Assembly: GCA_963575745.1 (NCBI GenBank)
Contig: CAUYUJ010019338.1
Span: forward strand, 118,091-182,090
From: Prorocentrum cordatum
Taxonomy: Eukaryota > Sar > Dinophyceae > Prorocentrales > Prorocentraceae
DNA: 64,000 bases
Direction of reading: 5' to 3'
Positions 29,011 to 40,157 of the stretch are shown piece after piece; positions within the stretch are counted from its first letter, which is position 1, and each line of letters begins with the position of its first letter. The position numbers were made by a program, and so were the translations under genes. The notes beneath the pieces are model-generated. The model saw nothing but the letters and a program-made list of their open reading frames with translations, made no database searches and had not been told where the DNA came from.

Positions 29011-29774
29011 CCTTGCCAACCCCCTTCCCTCCCTTTATAATCAGCCACCACATGCTCAGACCCAGTCGTAGCCAGACTCAGTCACATTCGGTCGCACAGG
29101 TTCAGGCTCACTCGCACACAGGCTCTATGGACCCAGTCTATGAACATTCAGGCTCTCGTACTCTCAAGGTCCCTCATGCTCAAATGCACCATCTCAACAC
29201 AAGCAAACCGAACTTCACTCACACTCAGTCGCCACGACCCTGACGCACATGTCCAACCTCGATCATGCTCATGCTGGGGTGAGCAACCAGGGAGACTACA
29301 AAGAAAATGCTCTCGTTTCGCCCACGAATTGCTTCGCTCATCCTACGTTTCCGTTTCGTTTCGCCCGAGTCTCGCTCCGCCCGAATCTCGCCCGCCCGCT
29401 GGCATGTCCCGCTCTTCCGATCCGAGTGCAAGCGTCGGCCCGCCAGAACGCCAAGATCTGGAGCTGGCACGTCTCCTTTCAGATCCCCATGCCTATGTCG
29501 CGCTAGCTTTGAACGGGGAAGCGACCAGGGGAATTACCACAGGCCCGTTCGCACGTATATGGGTGGGAACTCTCAAAAGAAGGCCCGCGGTGGGAGGCAG
29601 AGGTGTCTCTGTCCACAACATCATGGTCACTGCGATGTAACAGACATCGCACTTGTTCCCAAAAGGATGGTGGTCAAAAGAGATACCACGGGCCCCTTCG
29701 CGCCCATAGTGGTACGGCTAATCAGGTAGAACGCAGGATGTGTGACGTAACCGTGCCGTCGTCCGCCTCATCAA
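29011..29774. other. No recognisable gene
   Basis: Near 29060-29230 CACTCAGGCTC-like words recur. Nothing coding supported. Confidence 0.35.
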
Positions 29775-29945
29775 CCTCATCTTGTACCTCATGTTCCTCC
29801 TCCTCCTCCTCCTCCTCCTCCTCCTCCTCCACCTCCTGTTCCTACTCATCCTCCTCCCGCCCCTCTTCCTCCTCCTCCCCATCCTCCTCCTTGTCCTCCT
29901 CCTTGTCATCCTCATTGTCCTCCTCCTCCTCCCCCTCCTCCTTCG
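29775..29945. repeat. TCC microsatellite
   Basis: (TCC)n with TCA, TGT variants. Confidence 0.9.
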
Positions 29946-31270
29946 AACACATATGCAACGACACGCAGAAAAACTGCACGTTGTTGCGGGGACCAGGGGT
30001 GGCAATCATCATTAGATTTGGCGCATCGGTCGGTCTGGGTGGACGGACACCGCCTCGCGACATACGATGGAAGGCGATGGTCGCGCCGACGACATTGCGT
30101 GTCAAGCGTGGAAGCGATCACCATGTTTCACGGCGAGGCTAGGCGGCGTCCGCAAGAAAAATCACAACACGAACAAACGCTTCACCCTCGGACGGGAAAT
30201 CCGGCACGAAGAAGAACTCAAAAGCGCGGGGGATCGGATCGCGGCTTTGCTGCTGGGACACAGGCGGGGGAGGGAAGCGGGCTGCGCGAGGTCGAGGCCC
30301 CCAAGCATACGGCTGGCTTCGCTGAACCAGGGGTTGTGGGATGTCAGTGGGAAGCGGTCCAGGGGACGGGGCCTCGACGATGGGCAGCGCGGGCAGCCGA
30401 TGCTTCGCGAAAAGGGGACACGTACAGAACGGCACTTAGCGGCCGGGTCGCGGTACACGTTGAGAGCGCGAGTGGCGGCACCGGAGATGCGCCCCGCCCC
30501 GCTGGCTAGATGCAGTTCTATAAGTGCTCCGTTTTGTGAGGATGTCTCCGGCGAAACCAGCATGTACAAAATGCACCTAGTCCCTGGCTAAGTGTAGTTC
30601 TGAACGTGCTGGATGTCTCGCGCGGGGCGAGCACGCGAAAGGGGCGGGGCACAGGTCGGGCGCGTCGTCGCGCCCCGCCCGCAGTGTCAGGAACGCAAGG
30701 GCCGCTGAACCCCCTGCCGGTCTCAGGGCGGAGGTGTCTGGACGTCCCATGGCTATCCGAAGGAATTCCAACTGCGGCCTCCGCCCACGTCGCTCCCCTT
30801 ATCAGAGCATCTCGCCTGTTCCCCATTCCCGCCCGCTGCTTTGCCCTCCCCTTGCCCCGTTATTCCTCTACCTGCCGCCCTCCATTTCCTTGAGCGTTCC
30901 CCAATTGCCCCTGGGTCCTGCGCGGCGGCAAACGCCCGCGCCCCCCCGCAGCTGAAAGACTCACCTTGCGCTCGTCCTCCAATCCACTCGTGAGGCGCAA
31001 ATCTTGATTCCACACTGATACTGGCAAGCGACGTCGAGGCCCCGGCAAATCCGACAGGCGCGGTCGGCCCCCTCGAATGGCGGGCGAACCATCACGTAAG
31101 ACGATGTCGCAAAAGTAAGTTTGGAATTTAGGGATGCGCGCAGGAAGCTAGTCCAGTCGCCCAAAGTTTGGTTATGTGCCTGTCCTCACTGCTGCCACGC
31201 TGGACTGAGCTGGAACCGTCTCCCCCCCTGAACCCGCCCGTTCCCGGAGAGCAGCGCGGGCGCGCCTGGG
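29946..31270. other. No recognisable gene; GAGGATGTCTC core at 30538
   Basis: 30538-30558 reads GAGGATGTCTCCGGCGAAACC, preceded by CCGTTTTGT exactly as in the 53.8-55.2 kb array, with a second weak core about 71 bases on. Other frames are unconvincing. Confidence 0.4.
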
Positions 31271-32095
31271 GTCAGCATCGCGAAGTCGAGCCCAGGCACA
31301 CGAAAAGGTTTGTGGAAAGGGGGGGGGGGGGGGCGGGGGCGAGGAGAGGGGGGAGGGGCAACGGGCTCTCGAACCTGCGAGCTGACCCTGGGAAAAGGCC
31401 TTTAAGGAGCTTTGAACGCTCACTGGACCTCCTTGGACGCAAACACTGTTGGAGGACGCCAGTCGACTTGCGGGTAGCGAAACGCCCACATTCGCGACAG
31501 AAGATGATTGGGAGGCCACTGCCTTCAACTCGCGCCCCAAACAATGCGCGCCCCTGGCCCCCTCCCGCGTCAACAAGAGCCTGTAGCGAAGGGGATAGGG
31601 ACTCACACTTGAACGTACTCGATGGTGAGCACGCGCGGAGGCATGTTGAGCATCTGCATGCAGTGCCGCCCCGGACAGGCTTGTGCGGACTGGGACCTAG
31701 CTCAGCAACTCCGGGGCCCCGTACTCCGGTCAGCTTGCTGGAGAAGGAAAGCCCTTAGGCGGCGGTCATGCACTTAGGGTCTTCGCCGCCCCAACTGACA
31801 AGTTGAAATATTATACCAGAGCTTGCCGGTAGACCTCGACCGCCCCTCGAGGGGCCCCCCGGGCTCTCGAGGCGAGTCCAGCAAAAAAGTCGGCGAGGGC
31901 GCCCCCTTGGATGTTGACCGGGCCTTGGTCACCCACAGCAGACGCTAAATATCTGCACGCCTTGACTTTGCACGTGAAAGGCCAGCCGTCTCGACCTGGC
32001 CCGCGCCCTGCTGGTCGCCAATATTGCGCTCGAGGATCCCCCCCCGAGGGCGGCTTCTCGGGCCAGGATTCGGAAGCCGGGCCAGGGCTGCTAAA

Positions 32096-32243
32096 TCCGT
32101 GGCTGCTAAAATCGACCTCCGGGAAGTTGTCTCCGCCCTTCCGGGAAGAAGCCCGTTGACTGCTTCGCGTGCCGCGCCTCATTCCGGGAAGCTGTGTTTT
32201 TCCTTGCAGGAGGGCCGTTTTAGCAGCCACGGTTTTAGCAGCC
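32096..32243. mobile_element. Foldback element with GGCTGCTAAA arms
   Basis: The left end GGCTGCTAAATCCGTGGCTG and the right end (reverse complement GGCTGCTAAAACCGTGGCTG) are near-perfect inverted repeats of about 28 bases enclosing 148 bases in all. GGCTGCTAAA is itself repeated twice in each arm. No ORF. Confidence 0.7.
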
Positions 32244-32337
32244 TTCGCCCAGCTTTCGAAGGATGGCATCGAGCCGAGCGCGCTGCAGTCATAATGTATA
32301 TAATTGTGGACGGCGGGTCGAGGGACCCGAGGACTGC

Positions 32338-32371
32338 TAAAAACACTGCTGCATGCTCTGCACCCCCACTT
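32338..32371. repeat. 34-bp direct repeat, left copy
   Basis: TAAAAACACTGCTGCATGCT...CCCCCACTT, identical to 32539-32572, flanking the foldback at 32372-32538. Confidence 0.95.
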
Positions 32372-32538
32372 TCAAGGGAAAAGAACTATGCACATGCACC
32401 GATTCTGGCCAGGCCCATCCTGAGCCCAGGATCGGTGCATACGCCCTCCTACCTTGGCCAGGAAGGCATATGCACCGATCCTGGGTCAAAAATGGGCCTT
32501 GCCAGGATCGGTGCATGTGCGTAGTTCTCTTCGCCCGA
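32372..32538. mobile_element. Foldback element (family F) with 34-bp target duplication
   Basis: 167 bases. Left arm TCAAGGGAAAAGAACTATGC and right arm (reverse complement TCGGGCGAAGAGAACTACGC) align base for base from both duplication borders, followed by GCACATGCACCGAT. It shares GGATCGGTGCATACGCCCTCCT-type core sequence with 22984-23371. Element plus duplication adds 201 bases (67 codons), and the minus frame stays open across it. Confidence 0.9.
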
Positions 32539-32572
32539 TAAAAACACTGCTGCATGCTCTGCACCCCCACTT
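32539..32572. repeat. 34-bp direct repeat, right copy
   Basis: Right partner of 32338-32371. Confidence 0.95.
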
Positions 32573-33124
32573 GTCTGCGGGAAATCACGCGGGAGCGGTG
32601 AATGCATGGCTCCGAGTAGATGCCCCCGATCGTCAATCTGGACAGCTGCTGCACCTGCTCTGGCAAATTCGGGATTGGTGGGGAGATCGCACCCTCCATC
32701 GGCATATATATAAACGCCCCTGCGGGGATGTTGAATGGTTCAGTTGGTAACGCGTCTGGGCCCGCAAATCTGATGTCCCAGTCTTCACGCGCTGGGTCTA
32801 TTTCAGAAAGGGATTGCCACGGGTGACTGCGCAGCGGGTGCCCAGGCCCTGCTTCCAGGGCATCTTGAACAAGCGTCGGGTCCAAAACTTGGGCCCGTGT
32901 TTTGTGTCCACATGGACACTCCCGCATTCTGTGGAACGCGGCGTCAAGTCTGCTACAAAACAAGCACTCCCCATGGGGCTTCGTGGCCCCATTTGCGGAG
33001 GCTGGTCCCTGTTGGGGCAGAAGCCGAAATTATCCCGGCAAAGCAACCTAACAGCGATGTGTAGAAGCATATATGGAAGCATTCCCCTTAAGATTCAGAT
33101 GAGAATCCAGTTGTAGAGTTCTGC

Positions 33125-34135
33125 TGGTCTCGCAGTCGCAGTCGCATGCGCGATGACAGTCGCAGCGGCAGCGGCAGTCGCAGTCACAGCCTCAGCCTGC
33201 CTCAGTATCAGCCTGCCTCAGTCTCAGCCTCAGCCTGCCTCAGCCTCAGCCTGAGCCTGTTTCAGCCTCAGCCTCAGTCTGCATTCAGCCTCAGCCTCTG
33301 TGCCTCAGCCTGCCTCAGCCTCAGCCTGCCTCAGTATCAGCCTGCTTCAGCCTCAGCCTCAGCCTGCCTCAGCCTCAGCCTCAGCCTGCTTCAGCCTCAG
33401 CCTCAGCCTGCCTTCAGCCTCGGCCTCAGCCTCAGCCTGCCTCAGCCTCAGTCTGCCTTCAGCCTCAGCCTCTGTGCCTCAGCCTGCCTCAGCCTCAGCC
33501 TGCCTCAGTATCAGCCTGCATCAGCCTCAGCCTCGGCCTCACCCTCAGCCTCAGCCTCAGCCTGCCTCAGCCTCAGCCTGCCTTAGCATCAGCCTGCCTC
33601 AGTCTCCGCCTCAGCCTGCCTCAGCCTCAGCCTGCTTCAGCGTCTGCCTCAGTCTGCCTTCAGCCTCAGCCTCTGTGCCTCAGCCTGCCTCAGCATCAAA
33701 CTGCATCAGCCCCAGCCTCAGCCTCAGCCTCAGCCTGCCTCAGCATCAGCCTGCCTCAGCGTCTGCCTCAGCCTGCCTCACCCTCTGCCTCAGCCTCAGC
33801 CTCAGCCTGCCTCAGCCTCAGCCTGCCTCAGCCTCAGTCTGCCTTCAGCCTCAGCCTCAGCCTCAGCCTGCCTCAGCACCAGCCTGCCTCAGCCTCAGCC
33901 TCAGCCTCAGCCTGCCTCAGTATCAGCCTGCATCAGCCTCAGCCTCGGCCTCACCCTCAGCCTCAGCCTCAGCCTGCCTCAGCCTCAGCCTGCCTCAGCA
34001 TCAGCCTGCCTCAGCCTCAGCCTCAGCCAGCCTCAGCCTCAGCCTGCCTCAGCCTCAGCCTGCCTCAGCCTCAGCCTCAGCCTCAGCCTCAGCCTCAGCC
34101 TGCCTGCCTCAGCCTCAGCCTCAGCATCAGCATCA
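33125..34135. repeat. CAGCCTCAGCCTGCCT minisatellite
   Basis: About 1 kb of 6-base CAGCCT units with CTGCCT, TATCAG and CTTCAG variants in higher-order blocks. Several CTCAGTATCAGCCTGC stretches of about 130-390 bases recur. Pro/Ser/Ala-rich frames are compositional. Confidence 0.9.
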
Positions 34136-34159
34136 CTATTCTCAGTCTGTGCCTCAGCA

Positions 34160-34655
34160 TCAAAATGTGGCCCGGGAATGGAGTTCTGGGAACTCGAATA
34201 ACACGAAGTGACGTACAGTTGGCTCCGGGCATTCAGAATGTGGCCCGGGAATGGAGTTCTGGGAAGTCGAAGAGCACGAAATGGCCTACAGTTCGCTCCG
34301 GGCATTCGAAATGTGGCCCGGGAATGGAGTTCTGGGAACTCGAATAGCACGAAGTGACCTACAGTTGGCTCCAGGCATTCAGAATGTGGCCCGGGAATGC
34401 AGTTCTGGGGGAAGTCGAAGAGCACGAAGTGACCTACAGTTGGCTCCGGGCATTCAAAACGTGGCCCGGGAATGGAGTTCTGGGAACTCGAATAGCACGA
34501 AGTGGCCTACAGTTGGCTCCGGGCATTCAGAATGTGGCCCGGGAATGGAGTTCTGGGAAGTCGAAGAGCACGAAATGGCCTACAGTTCGCTCCGGGCATT
34601 CGAAATGTGGCCCGGGAATGGAATTCTGGGCACTCGAAGAGCACGAAGTGTGCGA
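34160..34655. repeat. 73-bp tandem repeat (about 7 units)
   Basis: Units start ATGTGGCCCGGGAATGGA at 34165, 34238, 34311, 34384, about 34459, 34532 and 34605. AACTCGAATAGCACGAAGTG and AAGTCGAAGAGCACGAAATG variants alternate, giving a two-unit higher order. It lies just beyond the 3' end of the LINE. Confidence 0.9.
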
Positions 34656-34779
34656 CTGTTTGCGAAAAACAAATTCGGACACGAGTTCGGACACAGCTCC
34701 CCGGATGCCGCCCAGACCCCCCTGTGGAGTCATCTGCTGCTCTCTTTTGACACCACTTGAAACCTATCAGTCTTCGCTG

Positions 34780-35400
34780 TTAGGTAAAAAACTGTTTAAA
34801 AGTATGCCTGACTCCTTCCATTCCCTTGGAGTTATAAGTCTTTCTTCCAGCATGAATCCACGTCCCTTCTGCTCTGGTCTGATTGGCGACAGGGCACATC
34901 ATGCTGCTTAGCTTCTTGATGCAAGTCTCAGAGAGCTTGGCGGCTGATAATTCCCGTGCCAAAAATTTGCACCACCCTGGCTGGTGGCGCCTCAGTTAAG
35001 ACGAGCGTCGTTCCAGCCTTGGCCACGAGAATTGCTGGGGACTCAATCGTCCAGCCTATAATTTTCAGCCGCAGAATTGCATTAGACAGAGGCCCCCTGC
35101 TCCGAGAATCCCAAGGTTCACCGATAGTCGACTCCACCCAGGCTTGGGCTTCTCTGAACGCCGCAGAGAGTCTACGTACTGGGGTGGCATCTGCATGGAC
35201 AGGACCTCCTTTAAATCGGCGGTTGGTGCAGCACCACCACTCGTGCGCATCTCTCTCTGGAGTCGCAGCTGCCACATATAGTGGGTCTTCTTGACCTCTA
35301 GGGGCCAGGGCCCAGGCAATCTCCGTTAGGTACCCTGTTTGTTTCACCCCCACGGCTGCAGCTGCTGACCTACGAAGGATCTAAACTTCTGCGGCCGAAA
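34780..35400 (-). pseudogene. LINE: region downstream of reverse transcriptase
   Basis: Protein-like minus frames ending the element: GYLTEIAWALAPRGQEDPLY, EWWCCTNRRFKGGP, LKIIGWTIESPAILV, then HAGRKTYNSKGMEGVRHTFK. These follow the RT with no other gene between, so I read them as the LINE's C-terminal region. At least two frame changes. Confidence 0.55.
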
Positions 35401-36773
35401 GACCTCGAACTTGCGCTCCATGCGCCACCACGGACTGGATACTGGCCTTGAGCAGCCCCCCTTTCAAGCGCATGTTCCGTGAACCTAGAAAGCGTGCGAA
35501 ATCGGCTTTAAAACTTCTTCCACCTACACCGGCGTTTCCTCGGAACTCGAACTTGCGCTTGCGCGCGGCCTCCCAAGACATCCGCTCCAAGATTTGTTGG
35601 GGCTTGTCCGACAGCTCCTGCAAGAGGCCCCAGGGCCTGCTTCGCATCTCTGATCAGCTTGTTGGGGCGGCCTGTCACATTCGTGTTCTTGGCCGAGAGG
35701 GTGCAATTCAGGCACTCCTGTAGCACCATGGCGAGCGACTGGGCGAGGGCCACCATCGTCTCGATGCATGCTGTCGCTGGCTCAGACCACGAGCGGAGCT
35801 GCAGGTCGTCGACGCGCACCCCCAATGCCGAGGCATTGTGGGCACCAGGTAGGCCTTGGCCTCGAATGTCGCGGAGGTGGAGCCTGCAACGATCCCGGGC
35901 GCCGGGTAAACGATCTGGCTCAAGGCTCGACCGAGCACAAGAATCTGGCCCCATCTGTATGAGCGAATGAATGGTGCACAGGGGAACATATAGAGGGAAC
36001 CCCACCAGCCCTGCTTGGTCGATGAGTCTGGCATGGCCGATTTCCTAATACCTGGGCCAGATCCCATAAACCGCAAAGATATGATATGCCCTGGAAGGAC
36101 ACCATTCACTCCTGACTGCCTCGCCAAACTATGTCTTGTGGGCCTCTAGTTTGGGACGTGCTGCATGCTGGGCCTGTAGTCTAGGCATCGCTGGGTAATG
36201 TCCGAGGGGCCTTCGCCCTCCCCGGGGCTTTTGGGCGAGCGAGACAACGATGGTTTGAATACTTGTCGGTGCTGTTCCCAAGACATCCACGATGTCAAAG
36301 ATGAGTGATAGCGCTCGCAACGCATCATCCGAGATCAACGCGCAGCGTCTCGGGCGCACGCCATCGGGAATGCAAGTCTCCAGCTTGAACTCCCTCGCGA
36401 CTCGTTTGGTAACATGTGGCTCTGTGGGCAGTGGCACAGGAATGGGCGCAAGATCTGCGCGAGGAGGAGGACCTGCTGGGCTCTGCGCAGCTCCCCAATC
36501 AGTCGACCATTGTTTTGATTCCTTGCACCAGCGATGCGGCAGCGACGACGAACGGCCCTCTGGACTTGGGGCTACATCTTCAGGTCTGCAGCCCGCCCCT
36601 CCGAGATAAAAGGCTTCGCGGGCACTTTCATCCCCCGCCTCTTTGCACCACTCAGCCCACTCTGTTCTCTGTCTCCTCCTCTCCCGCAGCTGGCCCAATT
36701 TAGCGCGCTGACGCACAGATCGGAGAGCAGGTGCCGCCGCTGCGATTCGCGCTGGCGGTGACTCCTGGACCAA
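35400..36773 (-). pseudogene. LINE: reverse transcriptase domain (frameshifted)
   Basis: RT motifs appear in order but in different frames. DALRALSLIFDIVD, then VSLAQKPRGGRRPLGHYPAM (about 36210), matching the 'L-PKP-GG-RP-GL-P' motif of RT fingers. Then ILVLGRALSQ and GIVAGSTSATFEAKAYLVP (about 35860-35950), like 'GIVAG...AT...KAY'. The catalytic motif C follows as VRVDDLQL (VDD codons 35805-35813) where Y/F-x-DD is usual. NLGADVLGGRAQ then matches 'LGVD...G'. Frame breaks near 36130 and 35830 mean no intact enzyme. It would have copied its own RNA, and perhaps cellular mRNAs, at nicked chromosomal sites. Confidence 0.8.
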
Positions 36774-36784
36774 AGTAGCAGCTG

Positions 36785-37295
36785 CTAGGCCTGACAGATA
36801 GCAGTGCCAGAAGGATCCCCCACCCTTCCAGCACTGCCTAAACGGTCCACCTCTCTGTGGAAGTTCCCAAAGCTGTCGTATGAAGTTGGCGGTGCATGGG
36901 CCCAGGGTGGGTTTCGCATCCTTGGCCGGGAGGGGTTTAACCTCTCGCAGCCGATTGCCGGCCCATTGAAGGGCCCGTCGTGGAAAGACTTAGTGGCCTG
37001 GACCGAAGATAAAGGTACTTCTCTGAATTCAGGAGGGAGACCGCCTCTACGACCACTAGGAATGACTTGCGTAACATCTAGAACTTCTTGACAGGCTCGT
37101 TCGGCCCAGGAATGATAAACTTCATCTGGTAGCTGCTGCAGGGGACCCTGTTCTGAGGTTGTTGCCATAGTATACGTGTTTCTATATAGTGGTCGTGCAT
37201 CTATAACTGTTTGGAGCTTGTCTACGAAGTCCTCATAGTTTGGGGTCGCAGCTGGAGGTCCCATTGTTGGCATGGGCTCACCTTCATATATGGCG
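36785..37295 (-). pseudogene. LINE: linker between endonuclease and reverse transcriptase
   Basis: An open minus frame, NYEDFVDKLQTVIDARPLYR, then QQLPDEVYHSWAERACQEVL and SYDSFGNFHREVDRLG, of no recognised domain. It joins the endonuclease upstream and the WAEWCKEAG-type segment at 36690 downstream. Confidence 0.5.
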
Positions 37296-37985
37296 TCATG
37301 ACACGCACGAACAATCCTCCATGGACTCCGGGAAGTCCAGGGTGACCGGAACGCGGGGCCTCTCGCGCAAACTCGTGTCCAATCCCAAGACAGGGCCCGC
37401 TGCATCAAGTGCCCGACTGAGAACGATATAGTCCATGGTTGATTTGATGCCTCCCTGCAGGAGCGCGGGCCCCTCTGGGACGCGCATCACTGCCGCTAAC
37501 TTTACAAACGGCTGTTTGGTCTCAATCTTCTCGGCAGGCATATTAAAATCTCCTCCGCGGATGAATGGCACTCCTGGCTATGATACTTGGGCCCAAACCT
37601 GGTTCAGGATCCCTGTTGGTTTCGTCGAGCTGCACCTGGTCTTCACAGTACAAGCTGAAGATATGGATGACCTCCCGAGATGCCGTTCTCAAAAATTATA
37701 ATAATAGTAATGCTAATATCCCGATGATCTGCCAAGGGCCACCATGCCGTCACTGTCGGCCCAGGAATCCAAATGCCTTTTGGTAAAAACCATTGCGCCG
37801 CCCGCGGGGTGCAAGGGGGTCGCGAAATTGGCGGGGCCAACGTAGGAGCGCCAACCCATCTTGAAAATACTGGCACGGCAATCGGCGAGCTTCTCGCAGA
37901 TGAGCTTGTGCTCCTGCAAGAGGATGACCTCCTGGTCTGACATCTGCAAGCATTCCTCACATGTGGCCCAACACGAGCCATTGAA
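37296..37985 (-). pseudogene. LINE: EEP (AP-like) endonuclease domain, frameshifted
   Basis: Minus strand. It starts FNGSCWATCEECLQMSDQEV and VILLQEHKL (37902-37934), the N-terminal 'LLQEH' motif with the metal-binding Glu. Then comes YVGPANFATPLHPAGGAMVF, a frameshift near 37700, GGDFNMP (37552-37566, the GDFN motif) and STMDYIVLSR, the 'D-x-I/V-S' motif. The usual catalytic His (P-H-x-P-V) appears as P-R-V-P-V in RERPRVPVTLDF. In an active element this domain nicks target DNA for target-primed reverse transcription. This copy is broken. Confidence 0.8.
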
Positions 37986-37988
37986 CGT

Positions 37989-39260
37989 TTAGAATATCAA
38001 ACTCCTCCTGTTACCCCCGTTCCGCTCCTCCTTGGTGGATCCTGGCGCTCTGGGGATCTCGAGCGGGTTCCTTCTCTCCTGGGGCGGTTCCAGGAGGTGC
38101 GCTGGGCTCTCCTCAGGGCAAGCTTTTTCCTGGATCCTGGCGAGGGCTTCTCCTGGAAGTTCTTCTCGCAGGGTGTCCTGGTGGTCGACGTCGTCTTGGT
38201 CGAATGACTCCAGGATGTTCGTTGCTTCCACGGCTTCCGCTTGGGTGCCTTCTCGCGCTCCCTGGTCCAAGGGAAAACCAGCTTCCTCTGTGCCCATATC
38301 TGGGAACGCCCCTCGCGCAGGCTATCGTCCCCGCCCCTTTGACTGGCCTTTGGCTGTGTTCTCTGAGCCCGGCTGGAGGAGGATGGAGGCCATGCTTGTC
38401 GCCGCAGTGTATACATCTGCAGTTGGGGCTCCAATCGCGTTGGCCGCCTGCTGGCGTACTACTCCCAGGTGAGCCTTGACGTTGCCGTCCAGCTGGCCGA
38501 TGACCGTAGTCCACGCCTCCAGGTTGATGCCAAGCTGGTCCGCCGACGGAAAGCCCTGGGTCTCATGGATGCGGGTCGCCATGGTGTGGCGAGTTTGCTC
38601 GATAGCTGCCAAGTCTTCCTCGATGAGCGTATGAATATGCCTGCCTTCCTCCTCAAGGGCAGCAATATCATTGAGAATATGGTCCTGGCGTTCTTCCATA
38701 GTTTTAATACGTTGCCCTCTCGTACGAATATCTTGTTCACTGTGCTGAAGGATCTTGGAAGCAGGAGTCTTTGCATCTCGAATGAATCGGGAGGCATTGG
38801 GAATATCGTCAAACTTCTCTTTGGACCCTTCTGGTAGAATATCCTTGAACTTCGACGAATCTGCACCTTGGACCAACGTGTGTAGAAGCTGTAATGCATT
38901 TGCTGACTATCTGCGAGGGGCAAGGCTGGTAGACCACGTGTAGCTTCTACCCTTCCCCTTGCCATTCTGGACTCGCTGTTAGGTCCCTGTGCGTTGATGA
39001 TCTCATTTCTGCCATACACCCTGTGGTGGTGGTCCTCGGCGGTGGTGTACTCGTGGTAGGTCTGCTCCACAGTGGTAGCACCGTGTGAAATATTCTGGAT
39101 TGCGTTCGCAGCCACACACACTGCAAGCCAGGCCCGTTGGAGCCCAGGACGCACCATTAGGGGCATGCGCACGAAAATGGAAACTGAATGCGTGTCGCTG
39201 CACACGCGTTGCAAAATGCGTCGGGCGCCCCCTCGATGGTTGTCGCACAGCGGCAGGAAA
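37989..39260 (-). pseudogene. LINE: ORF1-like region (zinc fingers, coiled coil)
   Basis: Downstream of the relict leader, minus frames show CRCATTIEGAPDAFCNAC (about 39200) and CSVCGCERNPEYFTRCYHCG (about 39090-39150), two C-x1-2-C...C-x2-C zinc modules in different frames. Then an ATG at 38876 opens a 184-residue frame. It contains a long helix, EQDIRTRGQRIKTMEERQDH to ALEEEGRHIHTLIEEDLAAI, clearly coiled coil, and ends GQSKGRGR at 38322. A further acidic frame, ATNILESFDQDDVDHQDTLR (38297-37989), follows. The layout fits an RNA-binding ORF1 protein that coats the transposon RNA. Confidence 0.65.
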
Positions 39261-39296
39261 CCTGCAAGCTCGAGCCCCCGCGACAAGGGGTTCGAA

Positions 39297-39317
39297 CTTG
39301 AGCCAACATGGTTACGG
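39297..39317 (-). other. Relict DinoSL at the 5' edge of the LINE
   Basis: Minus strand CCGTAACCATGTTGGCTCAAG matches DinoSL at 19 of 21 positions. The TCC microsatellite starts only a few bases further upstream, so the leader is the first recognisable part of the element. Confidence 0.85.
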
Positions 39318-39319
39318 TT

Positions 39320-39515
39320 CCCCCTCCTCCTCCTCTTCCTCCTCCTCCTCCTCCTCCTCCTCCTCCTCCTCCTCCTCCTCCTCCTCCTCCACCTCCTCCC
39401 CCTCCTCCTCCTCCTCCTCCTCCTCCTCCTCCTCCTCCTCCTCCTCCTTCTCGTCCTCCACCTCCTGCTCCACCTCCTCCTCCTCCTCCTCCTCCTCCTC
39501 CTCCTCCTACCTCTC
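39320..39515. repeat. TCC microsatellite
   Basis: About 190 bases of (TCC)n abutting the 5' end of the LINE. Confidence 0.95.
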
Positions 39516-39579
39516 TTCCTCCTCCACACCCTCGCGCCTCCTCCAGCGCCGGTTGACCTTGCTCGATACGATACTGATG

Positions 39580-39890
<311 letters not shown>

Positions 39891-40157
39891 CCAACGGACC
39901 GCTGGCGATGAGCTGGATGACAATCGATAAAAAGGCATACAACTGAAGCAACGACGCACCACGGCTGGGATACAAAAAGTCGAGCACCAGGCGCAATGGG
40001 TGCCGGGCCGTCTGCATTGACCGGAGGAGTTCATCGGGCGCGACCGGGCCGTGCACTGCGCGTGCCACCCGGAAGAGTCGGGGAATCACCCACGGGACCT
40101 CGCGCACGGGCGCGGACAGACAAAAAGGACGGGCCGACGCGCGTAATCACAGCCTAT

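Larger units (their letters stand above)
31270..33085 (-). pseudogene. Degenerate retroelement 3' part: RNase H-like domain and Cys-rich tail
   Basis: Minus strand, several frames. From upstream: protein-like CRDNFGFCPNRDQPPQMG (about 33040), ECPCGHKTRAQVLDPTLVQD, then AREDWDIRFAGPD and AFIYMPMEGAISPPIPNL near 32700, which resembles a decayed RNase H start (YTDGS-type). After two foldback insertions comes NIQGGALADFFAGLASRAR near 31870-31920, resembling the RNase H G-N-x-x-A-D-x-x-A motif with N changed to G. Then FCRECGRFATRKSTGVLQQC near 31470, a Cx2C Cys-rich module. The order fits the C-terminal part of a non-LTR polyprotein. Frameshifts, a lost acidic residue and insertions make it inactive. 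Family assignment is inference from weak motifs. Confidence 0.45.

Noticed and set aside
32730-32810. tRNA-like stretch (GGTTCAGTTGGTAACGCG)
   Set aside because: Resembles an A box, but there is no B box or cloverleaf, and it lies inside the retroelement remnant's frame.
33125-34135. Regular spacing suggestive of a CRISPR-like array (also 8.1-9.8 kb)
   Set aside because: The repeats are contiguous or have related spacers; these are eukaryotic minisatellites.
39308-39556. Poly-Pro/poly-Gly/poly-Ser/poly-His frames over microsatellites
   Set aside because: Homopolymer reading of TCC, GAT, GAG and GAC repeats in six frames.
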